Origin: Rhipidocladum racemiflorum | Taxonomy: Eukaryota; Streptophyta; Magnoliopsida; Poales; Poaceae | Direction: 5' to 3' | Assembly: GCA_036346355.1 (NCBI GenBank) | Contig: CM070570.1 | Location: forward strand, 46,639,592-46,703,591 | Length of the DNA: 64,000 bases | Shown: one piece after another, positions 44,227 through 57,024 of the stretch | Numbering within the stretch: the first letter of the stretch is position 1 | Layout: each line of letters opens with the position of its first letter | The notes under the pieces: model-generated | Databases searched by the model: none | What the model was told of the DNA's origin: nothing | What the model saw: only the letters and a program-made list of their open reading frames with translations | Made by a program: the position numbers and the translations under genes

Positions 44227-45594
44227 TTGGCTCGATCAAGAAACAAGTTCGCGACGGCACCACCTAAACCTTCTGTTCAGACCAGATTCGTGCTGGATGC
44301 GATGGGGGAAGCCAGTGCGCAATCGGAGGAAAATTGGAATCGGGTAAAGGAGAGTCTGGATTTGATTGTCCAGCGGCTTGAGGCGTTGGAGGTCAATCAG
44401 CAACAGACGGCTGTTCGCATGGATTTGGCGACCAAGATGGCGGAGAATCAGGCCAAAGAACAGCAGACAATGAACAAACAGTTGGAGGCTACGGCTCTTG
44501 CTGTCGCGCGGATCTCTGTCGATCGTGCGACGGGGATCACTCGCGAAGGAGATGGTGAGGTTGGTCAGTTGGGCAGTAAAAACAAAGGTCTCTTGACACC
44601 AGCCCCGGAGAAAGGAGTATGGATGCATGATCGTGCACCACCACTTCTCCCAACACCTTCCAGTGTGCACACGGAGTGTTCGGCGGATGGCCCTGCAAGC
44701 TGGTCCATGCCGCCACCAAGAGGATCTGGGGAACACAGTGGTACAGCTCGGAATGTGCTGCCGAAGATGTCCTTTCCCAGATTTGAAGGGGATCACCCGA
44801 GGATTTGGAAAGATAAATGCATTGATTATTTCCGGATGTATAATATTCCGGAGAATTTGTGGGTGATGGCAGCAACATTACACATGGAGGGCAATGCTGC
44901 AAATTGGCTACAAGCATACAAGCTAAGGAATGAGTTGGGCAATTGGAACCAGTTTATGGCAGTAGTAGAAAGGCAGTTTGGCATTTATGATCACAGGAAG
45001 TCCTTGATTGCACTTCAGGAGTTGAAGCAAACTGACACAGTGGTGGATTATCAGAAGCGTTTTGCGGAAGTCATGTATCAGATTTGCCTTTACAATCCAT
45101 ACTATGATGAAGAGTTCTTCGTTTCCCAGTTCATTAAGGGTTTGAAAGATGAGATACGAGTGCCTGTGCTAAGTCAAATTCCCGACACAATCGAGCGTGC
45201 AGCTCTTTTGGCACGTGTTCAACAAGATATACATGACAAGACTAAGTCTAGCAAAGCAAAGTGGTTTTCAAACCGGGAAGGCATTGGTGTCGGTAAACCA
45301 GATCAGACTAAAGTCCCTGGTAAAATGGCTCAAGGTGACCTGTGGAAAGCTAGACAGTTACGGGAGTATCGTAAAGCCAATGGTCTTTGTTTCCAATGTG
45401 GTGATCGCTATGAAGCTGGACATCATCTGCGTTGTAAGCAGAACACGCCGGCCCAATTGCACACAATGGAGGTGGAAGAGGCCAAGGAGTGGCTCTCTGA
45501 TGAAGTACTTGATAGTATTGAACGAGCAGAGCTGGATAAAAATGACTTTTTATCAATTGTCGCTCAATGCTATAGCGAGAACAGAGGAGGTTGA
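44227..45594 (+). CDS. Chromovirus E gag
   Basis: The open frame begins at 44227 with TTG (LARSRNKFATAPP if read through). The first in-frame ATG is 44302 (MGEASAQSEENWNRVKESLD), so the true start is uncertain. Gag core: FPRFEGDHPRIWKDKCIDYF; AANWLQAYKLRNELGNWNQF; QFGIYDHRKSLIALQELKQT. A zinc knuckle CFQCGDRYEAGHHLRC lies near the end. Pol begins in the +1 frame and overlaps the gag end by about 40 nt. Gag would form the particle that packages element RNA. Confidence 0.88.
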   Translation: MARSRNKFATAPPKPSVQTRFVLDAMGEASAQSEENWNRVKESLDLIVQRLEALEVNQQQTAVRMDLATKMAENQAKEQQTMNKQLEATALAVARISVDRATGITREGDGEVGQLGSKNKGLLTPAPEKGVWMHDRAPPLLPTPSSVHTECSADGPASWSMPPPRGSGEHSGTARNVLPKMSFPRFEGDHPRIWKDKCIDYFRMYNIPENLWVMAATLHMEGNAANWLQAYKLRNELGNWNQFMAVVERQFGIYDHRKSLIALQELKQTDTVVDYQKRFAEVMYQICLYNPYYDEEFFVSQFIKGLKDEIRVPVLSQIPDTIERAALLARVQQDIHDKTKSSKAKWFSNREGIGVGKPDQTKVPGKMAQGDLWKARQLREYRKANGLCFQCGDRYEAGHHLRCKQNTPAQLHTMEVEEAKEWLSDEVLDSIERAELDKNDFLSIVAQCYSENRGG

Positions 45595-48500
45595 TACAGT
45601 CCGGCTGCGAGCTTTGGTACGGAACCAAGTGATGCTGATACTTGTGGATTCAGGCAGTTCTCATAGCTTTGTTGGAGCATCATTTTTGCAACGACTCAAT
45701 TATGAACCTGGTGGTGCTCAACCAGTACAGGTTCGAATTGCTAACAGTACACTGTTGCAATGCAATCAACAAGTGAAGAATTTTGAATGGTGGATTCAAG
45801 GGCATACCTTCAAATTTGATATGAGGGTGTTAGACTTGGGGGCTTATGATGCCATTTTAGGGATGGATTGGCTACAACAATATAGCCCAATGCAATGTCA
45901 TTGGAAGGACAAGACATTGGAGTTCATGTACAAAAATCAATCCATTATTTTGAAAGGGGTTTGCATGCCGGTACAGGAGGAAATCTCTGAGCTACCGGTG
46001 GATCAGTTTCTGAAATGGCGAAAGGGGAATGAAATTTGGGCTCTGGCAGTGTTGGAAGAGCAACCTTCGGATGTGGAGGCACCGATACCAGTTGAAGTGG
46101 ATCAAGTCCTCAAGCAGTTTGCACAAGTCTTTGGGGAACCTACAGGCTTACCACCCACCCGGGAGTATGACCATGCTATTCCTCTTATCCCTAATGCCAC
46201 GCCAGTCAATTCTCGTCCATACCGATACTCTCCAATGCATAAAGATGAGATAGAAAGGCAGATCAAAGACATGTTAGACTCTGGGCAGATTCGTTGCAGC
46301 ACTAGCCCTTTCGCCTCACCGGTGCTACTTGTACAAAAGAAGGATGGTACCTGGAGATTTTGCGTAGATTATAGAAGACTCAATGAGATTACTATCAAGA
46401 ATCGTTTTCCAATGCCCGTTATCGATGAGTTGCTTGATGAATTGGCCGGCACTAAATACTTCTCCAAGCTCGATCTTCGAGCGGGATATCATCAGGTGCG
46501 CATGAAGGAAGAAGATGAGGAGAAGACAGCGTTTAAAACGCACCATGGCCATTACCAATTCCGTGTGATGCCCTTTGGACTCACAAATGCTCCTGCTACA
46601 TTTCAGTGTCTCATGAACTCAGTGCTCTCTCCTTATCTCCGCAAGTTTGCTCTGGTGTTCATAGACGATATCCTTGTGTCTGATTCATCTCTCCAAAGAC
46701 ATGTCGAGCATCTTCAATTGGTGTTGAGTCAGCTGCAAGAGCATAAATTCTTGGTTAAACGTTCCAAATGTTCTTTTGCACAGCCACAGTTGGAATATCT
46801 CGGTCACATTATCTCCGATTGTGGAGTGATGACGGACACCAGGAAGACGGAAGCAATGCTAGCATGGCCGGTTCCCACCACGGTTACTGAGCTACGTGTT
46901 TTCCTTGGATTGACGGGTTATTACCGTAAATTTGTGTGTCACTATGGGGTAATTGCTAAACCACTAACATCTCTGTTGAAGAAGAAAGGCTTTCAGTGGA
47001 ATGCTGCAGCCCAGGATGCTTTTCTTAAACTCAAAGAAGCCATGGCTACTACACCTGTCTTAGCCTTGCCGAACTTCAACAAACAGTTTATTATTGAAAC
47101 TGATGCTTGTGCTATTGGGATCGGAGCAGTATTGATGCAAGATAATCATCCATTGGCATTCCTTAGCAAAGCTTTGGGTGTCGTCCATCAAAATCTTTCC
47201 ATTTATGAGAAGGAATTCTTAGCTGTTATTATGGCAGTGGAACGTTGGAGGACCTATTTGCAGCGCGGAGAATTCATCATCAGGACTGATCATAGAAGCT
47301 TGAGCTATTTGGATGAGCAACAGCTCCAATCCCCTATGCAGCGAAAGGCCATGACCAGACTCATGAGGCTTCAGTTCAAAGTGGTATACCGCAAGGGCAA
47401 AGATAATGTTGTAGCCGATGCCCTGTCACGACTGCCTCACGTAATGAGTCTGCAAGTAAAATCTGAAACCCGACCAGAGTGGGTTCAGGAGGTGGTTAAT
47501 TCCTATGTCACTGACCCAAAGGCGCAGGAATTGCTCACTCAATTGGCCATTTGCAGTCCAGATGCGCAGGGCTACGCACTCAATCAGGGGATCATTCGGT
47601 ACAACGGCAGAATTTGGGTCGGTGCCAATTCTGCCCTACAGACCAAATTGATCTCAGCGTTTCATGCAAGCGCCGTGGGTGGACACTCAGGGATACATGT
47701 CACTTTTCAAAGACTGAAGAAGCTTTTTTGTTGGGAGAAAATGAAGCAATCGGTTGATAGTTTTGTGAAACAATGCACCATCTGTCAACAGGCCAAAGGT
47801 GAACATTTACATCCCGCTGGACTCCTTCAACCAATTCCGCTGCCTGCGGGAGCTTGGCAAGAACTTACAATGGACTTCATTGAGGGATTACCACACTCTG
47901 ACAAATACAATACCATTTTGGTTGTGGTGGATCGGTTCTCCAAATATGCACATTTCATTCCTCTACAACACCCCTTTACAGCATTAAAGGTAGCGCAGGC
48001 AATTTTAGATTCGGTGGTCAAGCTTCATGGTGTGCCATCTTCTATCATCTCTGACCGAGATAAGATTTTCACCAGTCATGTGTGGAAAGAACTTTTCAAA
48101 CTATTGGGTACCAAATTACACTTTAGCACGGCGTACCACCCACAGTCGGATGGTCAGAGCGAACGTGTTAACCAATGCTTGGAGATGTACTTGAGATGCA
48201 CTGTTCACCACTCTCCTACCAAGTGGAAACGTTGGTTACCCTTAGCTGAACTTTGGTACAACACCTCCTTTCATTCTGCTCTGGGACAGTCTCCATTCAA
48301 GGTTCTTTATGGTCATGAACCTAACTATGGGGCAATGCTCACCGCAAGTCAGTCTGAACATCAGTCCGTGGACGCCTTCTTACAGGAGCGGCAAGTGCAG
48401 TTGTCATTGGTTCGGCAAAATCTGCTTCAGGCCCAAAACCGTATGAAGATGTATGCAGATAAAACTCGAGTGGAGAGGGTTTTTCAAGTGGGTGAGCAAG

Positions 48501-49036
48501 TCCTTCTGAAACTGCAACCGTATGCGCAACATTCTGTGGTGAATCGTCCATATCCGAAGCTGGCGTTTAAGTTTTATGGCCCTTATACCATCGTGGAGAG
48601 GATTGGTTCAGTCGCTTACAGATTGCAATTACCTCCAGACGCTCAGATTCACCCTGTGTTCCACGTTTCTCAATTGAAGCCATTCCATTCAAACTACACT
48701 CCAGTGTTCAGCACTCTTCCACCGGCTGTCGAGTTGGATATTGTCGACACAGAACCAGAGGATGTGTTGGATCGAAGGTTGGTTAAGAAGGGAAATGTCG
48801 CTATACCACAGGGGTTGATTAAATGGCATCACCTCCCCGCCGACGCTGCTACATGGGAGGATTTGAATGTCTTATGTCAACGTTTTCCTCAGTTCCTTGC
48901 TTGCGAACAAGCAAGTTTTGCTGGGCGGGGTATTGTCAGAGACGCTACTCCTGAAGACAGGACTGAAGGCGCTAATTCTGAAGACTGGAGGCAGCGACAA
49001 TGCGAGACGAGGAATAGTGCCAAAATTCAGAACTAA
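45553..49036 (+). CDS. Chromovirus E pol (PR-RT-RNase H-IN-chromodomain)
   Basis: Frame +1 relative to gag, uninterrupted to 49036 (inside the 3' LTR). It is open upstream to 45197, but pol-like sequence starts near 45553 (LNAIARTEEVDTVRLRAL). Domains in order: protease (LVDSGSSHSFVG); RT (FCVDYRRLNEITIKNRFPMP; FIDDILVS active site near 46655); RNase H (ETDACAIGIGAVL; RTDHRSLSYLDEQ); integrase finger (HSGIHVTFQRL..CTICQQAK) and core (MDFIEGLP; SDRDKIF; STAYHPQSDGQSERVNQ); GPY/F region; C-terminal chromodomain (LIKWHHLPADAATWED). All catalytic residues seen are intact. Expression would need a frameshift near 45547-45551 or a repaired reading frame. Confidence 0.9.
48921..48933 (+). other. Polypurine-like tract of chromovirus E
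   Basis: CTGGGCGGGGTAT immediately before the 3' LTR. It is less purine-pure than in A and C. Confidence 0.6.
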
Positions 49037-49344
49037 AGTTTGCATTTCAAAAGTTGTAATACATAACTGTCATTTGAAGTATATCATGTTAGTTACAAGG
49101 GGACCCCACTGCTCTGTAATGACAGGCGGGAGGGGGAGAAAAATACTCTATATACTGAGGCGTCTGTACTAGGATGGTTATGGAAAAAGTAAAGTCTCAT
49201 TTGCCTCCTTTCTTCTCCTGCAAACTTTCTCTCGTGTTCTTCCTGTTCTTCTTGCTCTGCTTCTTCTGTCCCTTTTCTTGCTGAAGAATAGCGATCCGTT
49301 ACCGATCTCACACCGATCTTGAATCGGTACATGAGAACATTACA
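48934..49344 (+). repeat. Chromovirus E 3' LTR
   Basis: 411 bp, followed by the TSD ctagc. Confidence 0.92.
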
Positions 49345-49349
49345 CTAGC

Positions 49350-50440
49350 AAGCGTGCAGTGCACCAGCATCACTCTTAAATCACGTTCAAATAGTTTGAC
49401 GATATATATGTGATTGTGTATTTTAAATAGGAAAAACGCAGATGGAAAAGGACTACATGTAGAAAACAGATGATTGCAAAGCATATAATATAATTCAAAT
49501 ATAGGAATTTTAGAACATTATCAATTGGATTTTAATTTTCATGTTTGTAATTTCTGGTATGTGAATATAATATATTATAACAGAGAATACACATCATATC
49601 AAATGCTATTTGCACTCTAACCATCCTTCACGTATTTTTATTTTAGAAAGAGCATCCTTGTTAAATGTTCATTTGCCAAATATGTAGTAGGTTGGCGCTA
49701 GAGGGGGGCATCCATCAGAAACTAGTATTGAAAAGGGTAATTTGTTATCACCGGAAGCAATGGATAAGGAGAATTCATTCGATCTCGTCAACTACGCTCA
49801 TCTCATCGCCGATGACTTCATGGAGAAAGAAGAAGGTAAGTGTGACTTCTACTCCGAATACGTTACTGAGGCAAAATTACCAGAATCAACAACTTCATCC
49901 ATGAGAGTTTATTTTCAGAAGATTTTCTCTGAAGTCTTGAACTCAATTATACCCATCGTTGTCATCTAATGAGGGAGTGCCCACCCCCTTCATCAAATCT
50001 GGATTCCGCGTTTATACAGTCAGGAAGAGACAGACACACAACGAGTGAAACGTGAATAGCGTGAAGCTCAAGAAAAGGCCGCTCAAGCCTCAAGAGCAAC
50101 ATGAGAGCCTCGCCGTTGCCAAACAAAAGGCTTTGGAAGAGGCGAGAGGTTTTCACCACAACAGTCAATCAGGAACTTTGCAAAAGGCCATATCCCTCGG
50201 GGAGTCATCCCCGACATATCCTTCTGACCATGCCGTAGGACCCAAGGTTGACGGTAAGGGATATAAACGTGGTTCCTAACAGTTCACAAGAAAAAACTCA
50301 TGTGGATAAATTCATATTATAACTAGTGCAATTCTAAATCAGTCCTTGGATAGGGCTAATGTACCACTCATAAGATCTCTAGCCGCTGATCTATAAAAAA
50401 CTGCTGCAGAAGTAGATATCTTATCCCCATCTACGAGATC
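49350..50440. other. Degenerate sequence, possibly gypsy 5' leader; no gene supported
   Basis: Short frames at 49742-49969 (NSFDLVNYAHLIADDFME) and around 50040-50160 (EAQEKAAQASRAT) look protein-like but are not recognised. They precede a decayed gag and may be its leader or N-terminus. Confidence 0.35.
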
Positions 50441-50441
50441 T

Positions 50442-51320
50442 TTGGCTGATTCCAGTGTGAATCATTTCTCGTCTGGTCGACGTCAACAGAGTTTTGACCA
50501 CCAACAGAGGAATAACCCACGCAGGAGATGTGCTTTTGACAGGCAACAATCCCGTTCTCCTGATTATACAGAACAAGTACCTAATGTACGAATACATTTA
50601 GGATTGTATACAGGATGCAAAGCCTTTTCTTCAGGATTTAAAAATGTCACTTGGCCTAAAAAATTTAAGCCAAGTCAATTGAAAATCTACGATAAAACTC
50701 AAAATCTATCAGAATTCCTCTAAATACATACCACCACCAACCAAGCTACTGGAGGTGATGAGAAGGTAATAGTAAATTATCTTCCCACTGTTCTTAAAAG
50801 ATTTGCAAGAACTTGGTTATTTAATCAACCAGAAGGATCTACCTTTAGTTGGAAAAACTTATGCCATACTATTTTAAATAATTTTAGAAGCTGTATACAA
50901 AGGTAGGTAAAGAAGACGACCTACATCGTCTTTGACAAACATCTGAAAAGAATTTACGTCAGTTAATTAAAAGGTTTGTAGAGGTGCGTAATACAATTCC
51001 TAATATATCTGATGATTCTATGATTCATGCATTCAAGTAGGTTGTACGCTACAAATGTTTTATAGAGGACCTCACTATTCACCCGCCATTCACCATATCA
51101 GAACTCAGATGCATATGAGGTGGTTGAATAGAACTGTATGGTCGACAAGGGACATATACCACTTTAACCAGGTTTGAACATCACCGAAGATAACAAACCT
51201 AAGAAGATCTTCACACCTGAGGACCGAAAAGGTAAAGATAAGAAAAAGAGAAAAAGATCTCTCAAAGAGAGGTCGTAGGCGTCTCCGAACGACCTGCATA
51301 CTTTAAGGATAAAACACCTT
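50442..51320 (+). pseudogene. Decayed Ty3/gypsy gag (RIRE2/Grande/Athila-like)
   Basis: Pieces in order: NVTWPKKFKPSQLKIYDKTQ-NLSEFL (50640-50720), then GDEKVIVNYLPTVLKRFART-WLFNQPEG, then FSWKNLCHTILNNFRSCIQR. This is the typical plant gypsy gag core 'KIYDG..P..FL..YLP..L...A..W'. Many stops follow (50905 onward), with a gag-like tail (LRQLIKRFVEVRNTIPNISD). No LTR of its own is recognisable. Confidence 0.7.
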
Positions 51321-51839
51321 GGAAGAACAAACATGGTCGAACAGGTGATCGGTTCATTCCCAAAAGTTCCACTTCAAACAATGGGAATGGATGATGGTGT
51401 CCTTTGCATAATGCACCAGGTCACGACTTGTGCAATTTCCGAACATAGCAAAGGCGTATGGATGAATTCTACTCTAGTAAGGGTTCTATGCCGACCTTAC
51501 CAGAAGGACGAAGTATGAAAAATGTTGATGGTGATAAAGACATGTGTTATAAAAAACCAGACAACCATGTTAACATGATCTTCAGCGGATCATCTGCCTA
51601 TTCTTCGAAGCACCAATTTAAATCCGCTTAGAGTGAGGTCAATAACATCGACACCCGACCAGGAAGGCCAGTCTTTTCAAAGTGGTTAGATGTCGCGATT
51701 ACCTTCAGCAAGGATGATTGCCCAAAAGGTATGTCTGCTTCTGTAAACTTCCTTTGGTAGTATCTTCTACTATTAGAATTATAAAGTATGGATAATTTTA
51801 GTTGATGGAAGAAGTTTATTAGACTTACTTTTTATTCAT

Positions 51840-54473
51840 ACTCCGACCCTGACGCCTTGACGAGTGAGTACCTAGAATAACACCGTTTACCCAGGGTGTC
51901 CATACTACTCCAGCCTACCAAAGTGCAAAGTTAAACCCCAACCAATTTACTAAGATAAGACTATCCCATACTAGCACATATAGTTACACAAATTGACTCA
52001 ATGGATAGCATCAAGTTTGGTCCTTAACTGACTCAGGCGAGATCTTCCTCTAGCTACATGCAAGTCCATCCCTTGCACCGTACAAATATATCCCTTGTAC
52101 GTCCAGTCACAACACATCTCACCCGTGTCTAAATCATACCTCTCTTTTCTTTTGTTTTTCATTCTTAGCAAAATATTTGCAACCTTTAAACTTGTCCAGT
52201 AAATCCAATATTTTGATCAACATGTAATCTCATTCGACACTTCTATGGCATGGCTAAGCATGTGCAGTTATTACTCATTTAATACCCATTTTAACATTTC
52301 ATAAAATGTCTAAACCGAACTTAGAGTTCATCAAGGTTCTCATGTTAATGCGATTAAGGAAATCCCACCATACTTGAGATATGTCTGCCAATTCCCACAA
52401 TATAGCAACTTTACAGAAGATACGCGCATACATAATAGTTTGACAAAAAAAAAATAGACAAGTAAAATATGGGATCAATATGATCAAAGGAGGATGCTTG
52501 CCTGTTTGCTCTTCATCGATATCGTATTCGGGCTCGTCGCCAACGGACTCTAACACGTCAACGTCTATACGCGATAAGACCGCAAGACCCACAACAAAAG
52601 TAAATAAAAGTGAATCAAAACAGGGCAAAAGAAATCAAATGTAAAAGTAAAATAAGACCTACTCGAAGAACCAAAACGATCTAGCGTTAGGGTCTGTATA
52701 CTACTTCTCGAAAGCTAGGCTTACGTGCTTCAATATCTAACATATCGAATTCACGAAGCTAAGATTAAAAGGAATTAAATAGAGCTAAAAGTCACTGAAC
52801 CCCCGGCAGTACCGACCTATAAGTTGCGGTACTACCGGCCATCCCGCCAGTACCGACCTTCACCCGACGGTACTGCCGACCTCCGGCAGTACCGTACTAT
52901 AAGTCCGGTAGTCCCGACGGCTGGGGACCAAAAAGGGTGCGCTCTAGAAAATAACTACCGACGTTGTTCGGGCGGTACCACCGCACGCCCGGCAGTACCA
53001 GCCTCAAACTCCGGTAATGCTGAAGTCTAAGAGACCAAAAGACGATGCTCTCTAGAAAATAACTATCGGCGTCGTATTTGCGGTACTACTGCTCGAGCGG
53101 CCGTACCAGTACTACACAACGGTAGTGCCGACTTTCCAGAATTTGGATTTTTACCAAAAAAAGGGGATTTTGCGCAAACTAATTTGGAACTTCGATACGG
53201 TTACATATTTAGGATCCTTATAACCCTAGGAACCTATCCAAACTAGTTTTACCGAGTTCCGAGCTCGATTGATTTATTTTCCAACTTTTCGAACCTACGA
53301 GCTCTAAAAGTTACCTAAATTCGTTTCTTGAGCCAAATCAAATCCAAACTCGATTCTTTTTGCGAGAGCGGAACCTCTACAGCATCGGGAACTAGGGGAA
53401 GCCATTCTCCTGATTTTTGGAACCTTCGAACGCGAAGTCGCTCCAAAAAGCACAAAAAGGGACTTTTAGCAAATCGATTCAAATAAATAGATTTGCATGG
53501 AACCTTTATGCTTTCTTTGCACAAAAGGACTCCGTAAGGCCTAACTCAAGTCTAGATACTCATCTAACACCGATTAAACTTTCTTAACGCAAAATTTACG
53601 CTAAGAACTAAAATAGCAAAAGAGGGAAAATTAGAAATTCAGGGATTTGAGCTCAAAACCTAATGGATCGAGCGCGGGGTTGCTTCCACGGGGCTAGTAC
53701 GATGCTTGCGACAAGTCAGAGCAGCAACCAACTTGAGTTAGCTCTCCTTGCTCCCTTTTGGATGCAACTCGGTTGGAGAACGAAGAGGACGAAGCTCCGG
53801 ACGTCAACAACTGCAAGAGGAAGGAGGAGGTGAGTAGGAGCTTGGGGAAGCTACAAACCCTCACCTCAACTCCTGGGAGCTCGGGGTTTCGCCCAAACCG
53901 GCGCTCACCGGAGGGGAAGAGGAAGAGGTGGCTAGGGCAGCTCCACTCGGGAGAGGAGGAAGAGGGAGGGGGAAAGGAGAAGGGAGAGGATGGGGAGCTC
54001 AAGGGGGCTTTAAGCCGGTGCCCAGGCGATGTGGGCTACGTGGACGTGGAGGCGGCGACGTGCGGGCATAGGGCGCGTCATGGCCGCACCGCTCCCGCAA
54101 AAAGCGTCAATCAGCAATACTGCTCCAGGGGTCGGTACTGCTGTTGGTCCGACAGTACCGGACTTAAGCTGATGGTACTGCCGCTCAAGCTACAAAAACC
54201 CTCCAAATTTCCACAGCTTTGCTCGAATTCGCACTTTGGTAGATCCCAAAGGAATTTAGGACTTCCTCGACCAAGTCTCGGCGCTTAGGTTCGATTCTAG
54301 GTCTTTTTTGTCGGATTTCCTCGAGTTTGCTAGCTAGGGTTTAGGTTTTAGTTTGATTTAAGATTTCTAATCAAACTCCGAATTCAAATTACTCTAAAAG
54401 AAATAAACTTCAAAATGCAACACAATGCATGCTTTGGCATTTTATTTTACTATTTAATTCTCAGGGTGTTACA
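51840..54473 (-). repeat. Reversed, truncated LTR related to gypsy B (RIRE3/RIRE8 type)
   Basis: On the minus strand it begins at 54473 with TGTAACACCCTGAGAATT. Homology to the B LTR is visible around 52450-52640, including the TTTGCC..TTTATTT stretch, the GTAGACGTTGA-like start of the acidic reading frame, and GGCAAG..TTTGA.CAT.TTGATCC after it. It also recurs near 51870-51890 (ggtactcactcgtcaagg). The last few hundred base pairs, the primer site and internal region are absent. It contains many GGTACTGCCG-type palindromes. ORFs on either strand here are shadows. Confidence 0.65.
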
Positions 54474-54479
54474 CCAAAC

Positions 54480-55065
54480 AAAAACAGTAGAAGTTTAATT
54501 TGTACGCTCCGGAACACTGTCAACTGCATCAATAATAGCTACATCATTCTCACCTGACACGTCTACTCAACATGCGAAAAACCACCTCCAGTCTCAGATT
54601 TTGTTCTGCATGGCAAAGGGTGAGATATCACAGCTGTCCTAAATTGTTAGTAATAGATGCTAAAGCATTAACATGAAACAACAATAATGACAGAAATAAG
54701 TCATTTGCATGGACAAACTTATGTGTTAGGTGGGCTAAAGATAAAAACTTATTGTTCATTTCCTAAGTAAGCACCCAGTGTTAACTTTAGTATAGTCGAA
54801 CCAATAAAACTCAACCAAGTTATATGCAAATTTAGAATTAGAAATGAACCAATGTCACACAGATGTACCTGTGTACATAAAATCTCCTATCATAATCTAC
54901 CTTAGTTTAAATCACAACCTTGGGGATTCAGTAAAACCAAAAGGGGAAAAGAGGCCAAATCGATGAGGATCTTAAGCACTCGGAAGTATGACTACACGCA
55001 GCCCTTTAATAATTTCAGAAATAGTGTATAACAATAACAAGCTTTAGCTCAAATCTTAACGAAAC
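54480..55065. other. 3' flank of the PITH gene; no further gene seen
   Basis: Probably includes the 3' untranslated region of the minus-strand PITH gene. No other coding signal. Confidence 0.45.
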
Positions 55066-56985
55066 TTACTTGTGATCAGAAGGATTGGGCCTTACTTCAT
55101 ACACAATTGTGGCCACAACATCCCTTTTGTTCTGCATAGGCAGTATGGAGTAGTCAAGCATCAGCATGACATTCAACTATCTTTTCACTTTTCAGACTAA
55201 ACAAGCAAATCTCTGGTACCTGAGTAGCTTCGCCACGTAACCCAATGTAATATATCTTAGTTGTATCACCACTAAAGTTGTCAGGAAAGTGCAGAGTTAG
55301 GTTAGCCACACCTTGGAACCTTGAATATCTGATAAAAACAGCAAAGTCACAAAAAAAGTGAAGAAAAAAAAAGCATAAGCAGAGCTAACGAGACAAGCAA
55401 CTCTAAGTACAATGTACAAAAAGAACTTTAAAGATTAGTAGTTAAAAGCAATTCAGCAAACATCAACAAAACAAAAGCAACCTAGTTCTTAAATCTAGTG
55501 ACTTACTTGCAAAATGACTACTACTGATTTATACAACATCAGGGCATGTATCTAATGAAGTTCAGCCTATCAAGCAGCATAACTGTATTGAGTAAAAGCA
55601 GTTTATCTAATGGATCATATCTTTTTTTTAAAAAAAAAAAAAAAATTGAAGCTTGAAGCTTTTTTTTTTTGGAGATGTTGATGCTTGAATATTACAATTT
55701 AACTGACAATATATTAATGTTAGCAACACCAACATGCCTATTGCCTAAGCAGAACAAATAATCACTAAAAATACCTTGTTTGGTACTCAAGAACTCCCTG
55801 CAAATTCTCTGCCAGTTCCCATTCCTAGCAGAAGCAATACATCTCAAATTACAACTCGATTTTCTTCTTTTTGGCATGGACAAGAAAAAAAGCAAATTAA
55901 ATAGACACCTGCACAGGCTGCATGTTTTGAGCATCAGAAAAGTCAATACCTTCTCTATTAATAAACCTGTAACATGTCAAGGTACTCTTCATAAATTTCA
56001 TGCCATTATGGTTTGATGGGAAAAGAGAGAACTGGATGAGTCAAGGAAAAGAAAGCTGGAGCTCTAAAACTAAGTAACTGACGCTCTCATTCTCGAAGGG
56101 CTTGTCCCCTCAGCACCACCGACAACAGAAATGCTCTTGATCTTAACATCCGATGTAAACCTACAACAAAAGAGAACACAAGACAAATTTAACAATTCTT
56201 GGATGAGAATTACAAACAAAAAAGAAAAGAAAACATGTCTAAACTCTTAACAAAAGCCTAAAAAGCAAGGTATATTCCACTAAAAGGTAACATCGACAAA
56301 ATGAGATGCATATGGATCATGACTTACCAATGTAGTGCAAAATAGTATGCAGGTAACTTGCTGTTTACGCTAAGAAAAGAGTCAAAAACTTTAATGGAGG
56401 GGAAAAAATATATCTTGTACTATGAGTCAATGATATCCATTACACCTATTACCTACTACCTTGAGGAGGTTAATGTGGAACCAGCATGCGGAGACTAAAA
56501 AAGCATTCACACTTTTTCAGGATATTTCAAATAATCGATGGAAGGATGTGCAAAAAGCATAATTCAAAGACTAGAAAGTGCAAGTAGACTAGCATGCTCA
56601 CAGACATAATATGAATGAATGATTGCTGGGTACTGAACTACCGAAAGAAGTATGATTTGGTATATCAGGGGAAAGGAGAACATATGCCAATCAATACAAC
56701 ATCCACAAGCACTAGCTTGGAGTGAGCAATTGAGCACAATCACATCACCAAAGGATACAAACTAAAAATTCTATCTAATGCATATTCTTGTTCCAGAAAC
56801 ATGTGCAAATTCTATCTAATGCATATTCTTGTTCCAGAAACATCACATGTTTCTGTCCTAAACACTATCTCAGTCAATCCTGCATTTGAAGACGGTATAA
56901 AAATAGATCAACATGTGGCTATGGTTTCTTTTTAAGGTTGTAAGGCAACTTAAAGCCCCAACAGAATTAGTGAAAAACAAAGGGG

Positions 56986-57024
<39 letters not shown>

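Larger units (their letters stand above)
43681..49344 (+). mobile_element. Ty3/gypsy chromovirus E, young and nearly intact (5.66 kb)
   Basis: TSD ctagc (43676-43680 and 49345-49349); LTRs 43681-44092 (412 bp) and 48934-49344 (411 bp), TGTCAGAG..AACATTACA. By eye the LTRs show three substitutions and one single-base indel (under 1%), implying recent insertion. Primer site, gag, pol with chromodomain and polypurine tract are all present. pol is one uninterrupted frame. Confidence 0.93.

Noticed and set aside
45197..45552. Upstream extension of the chromovirus E pol frame
   Set aside because: It overlaps gag, begins at a GTG and does not resemble pol; it is the +1 shadow of gag.
53694..54288. 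176-aa plus-strand and 102-aa minus-strand frames
   Set aside because: Inside the reversed LTR, no recognisable domain, low complexity.
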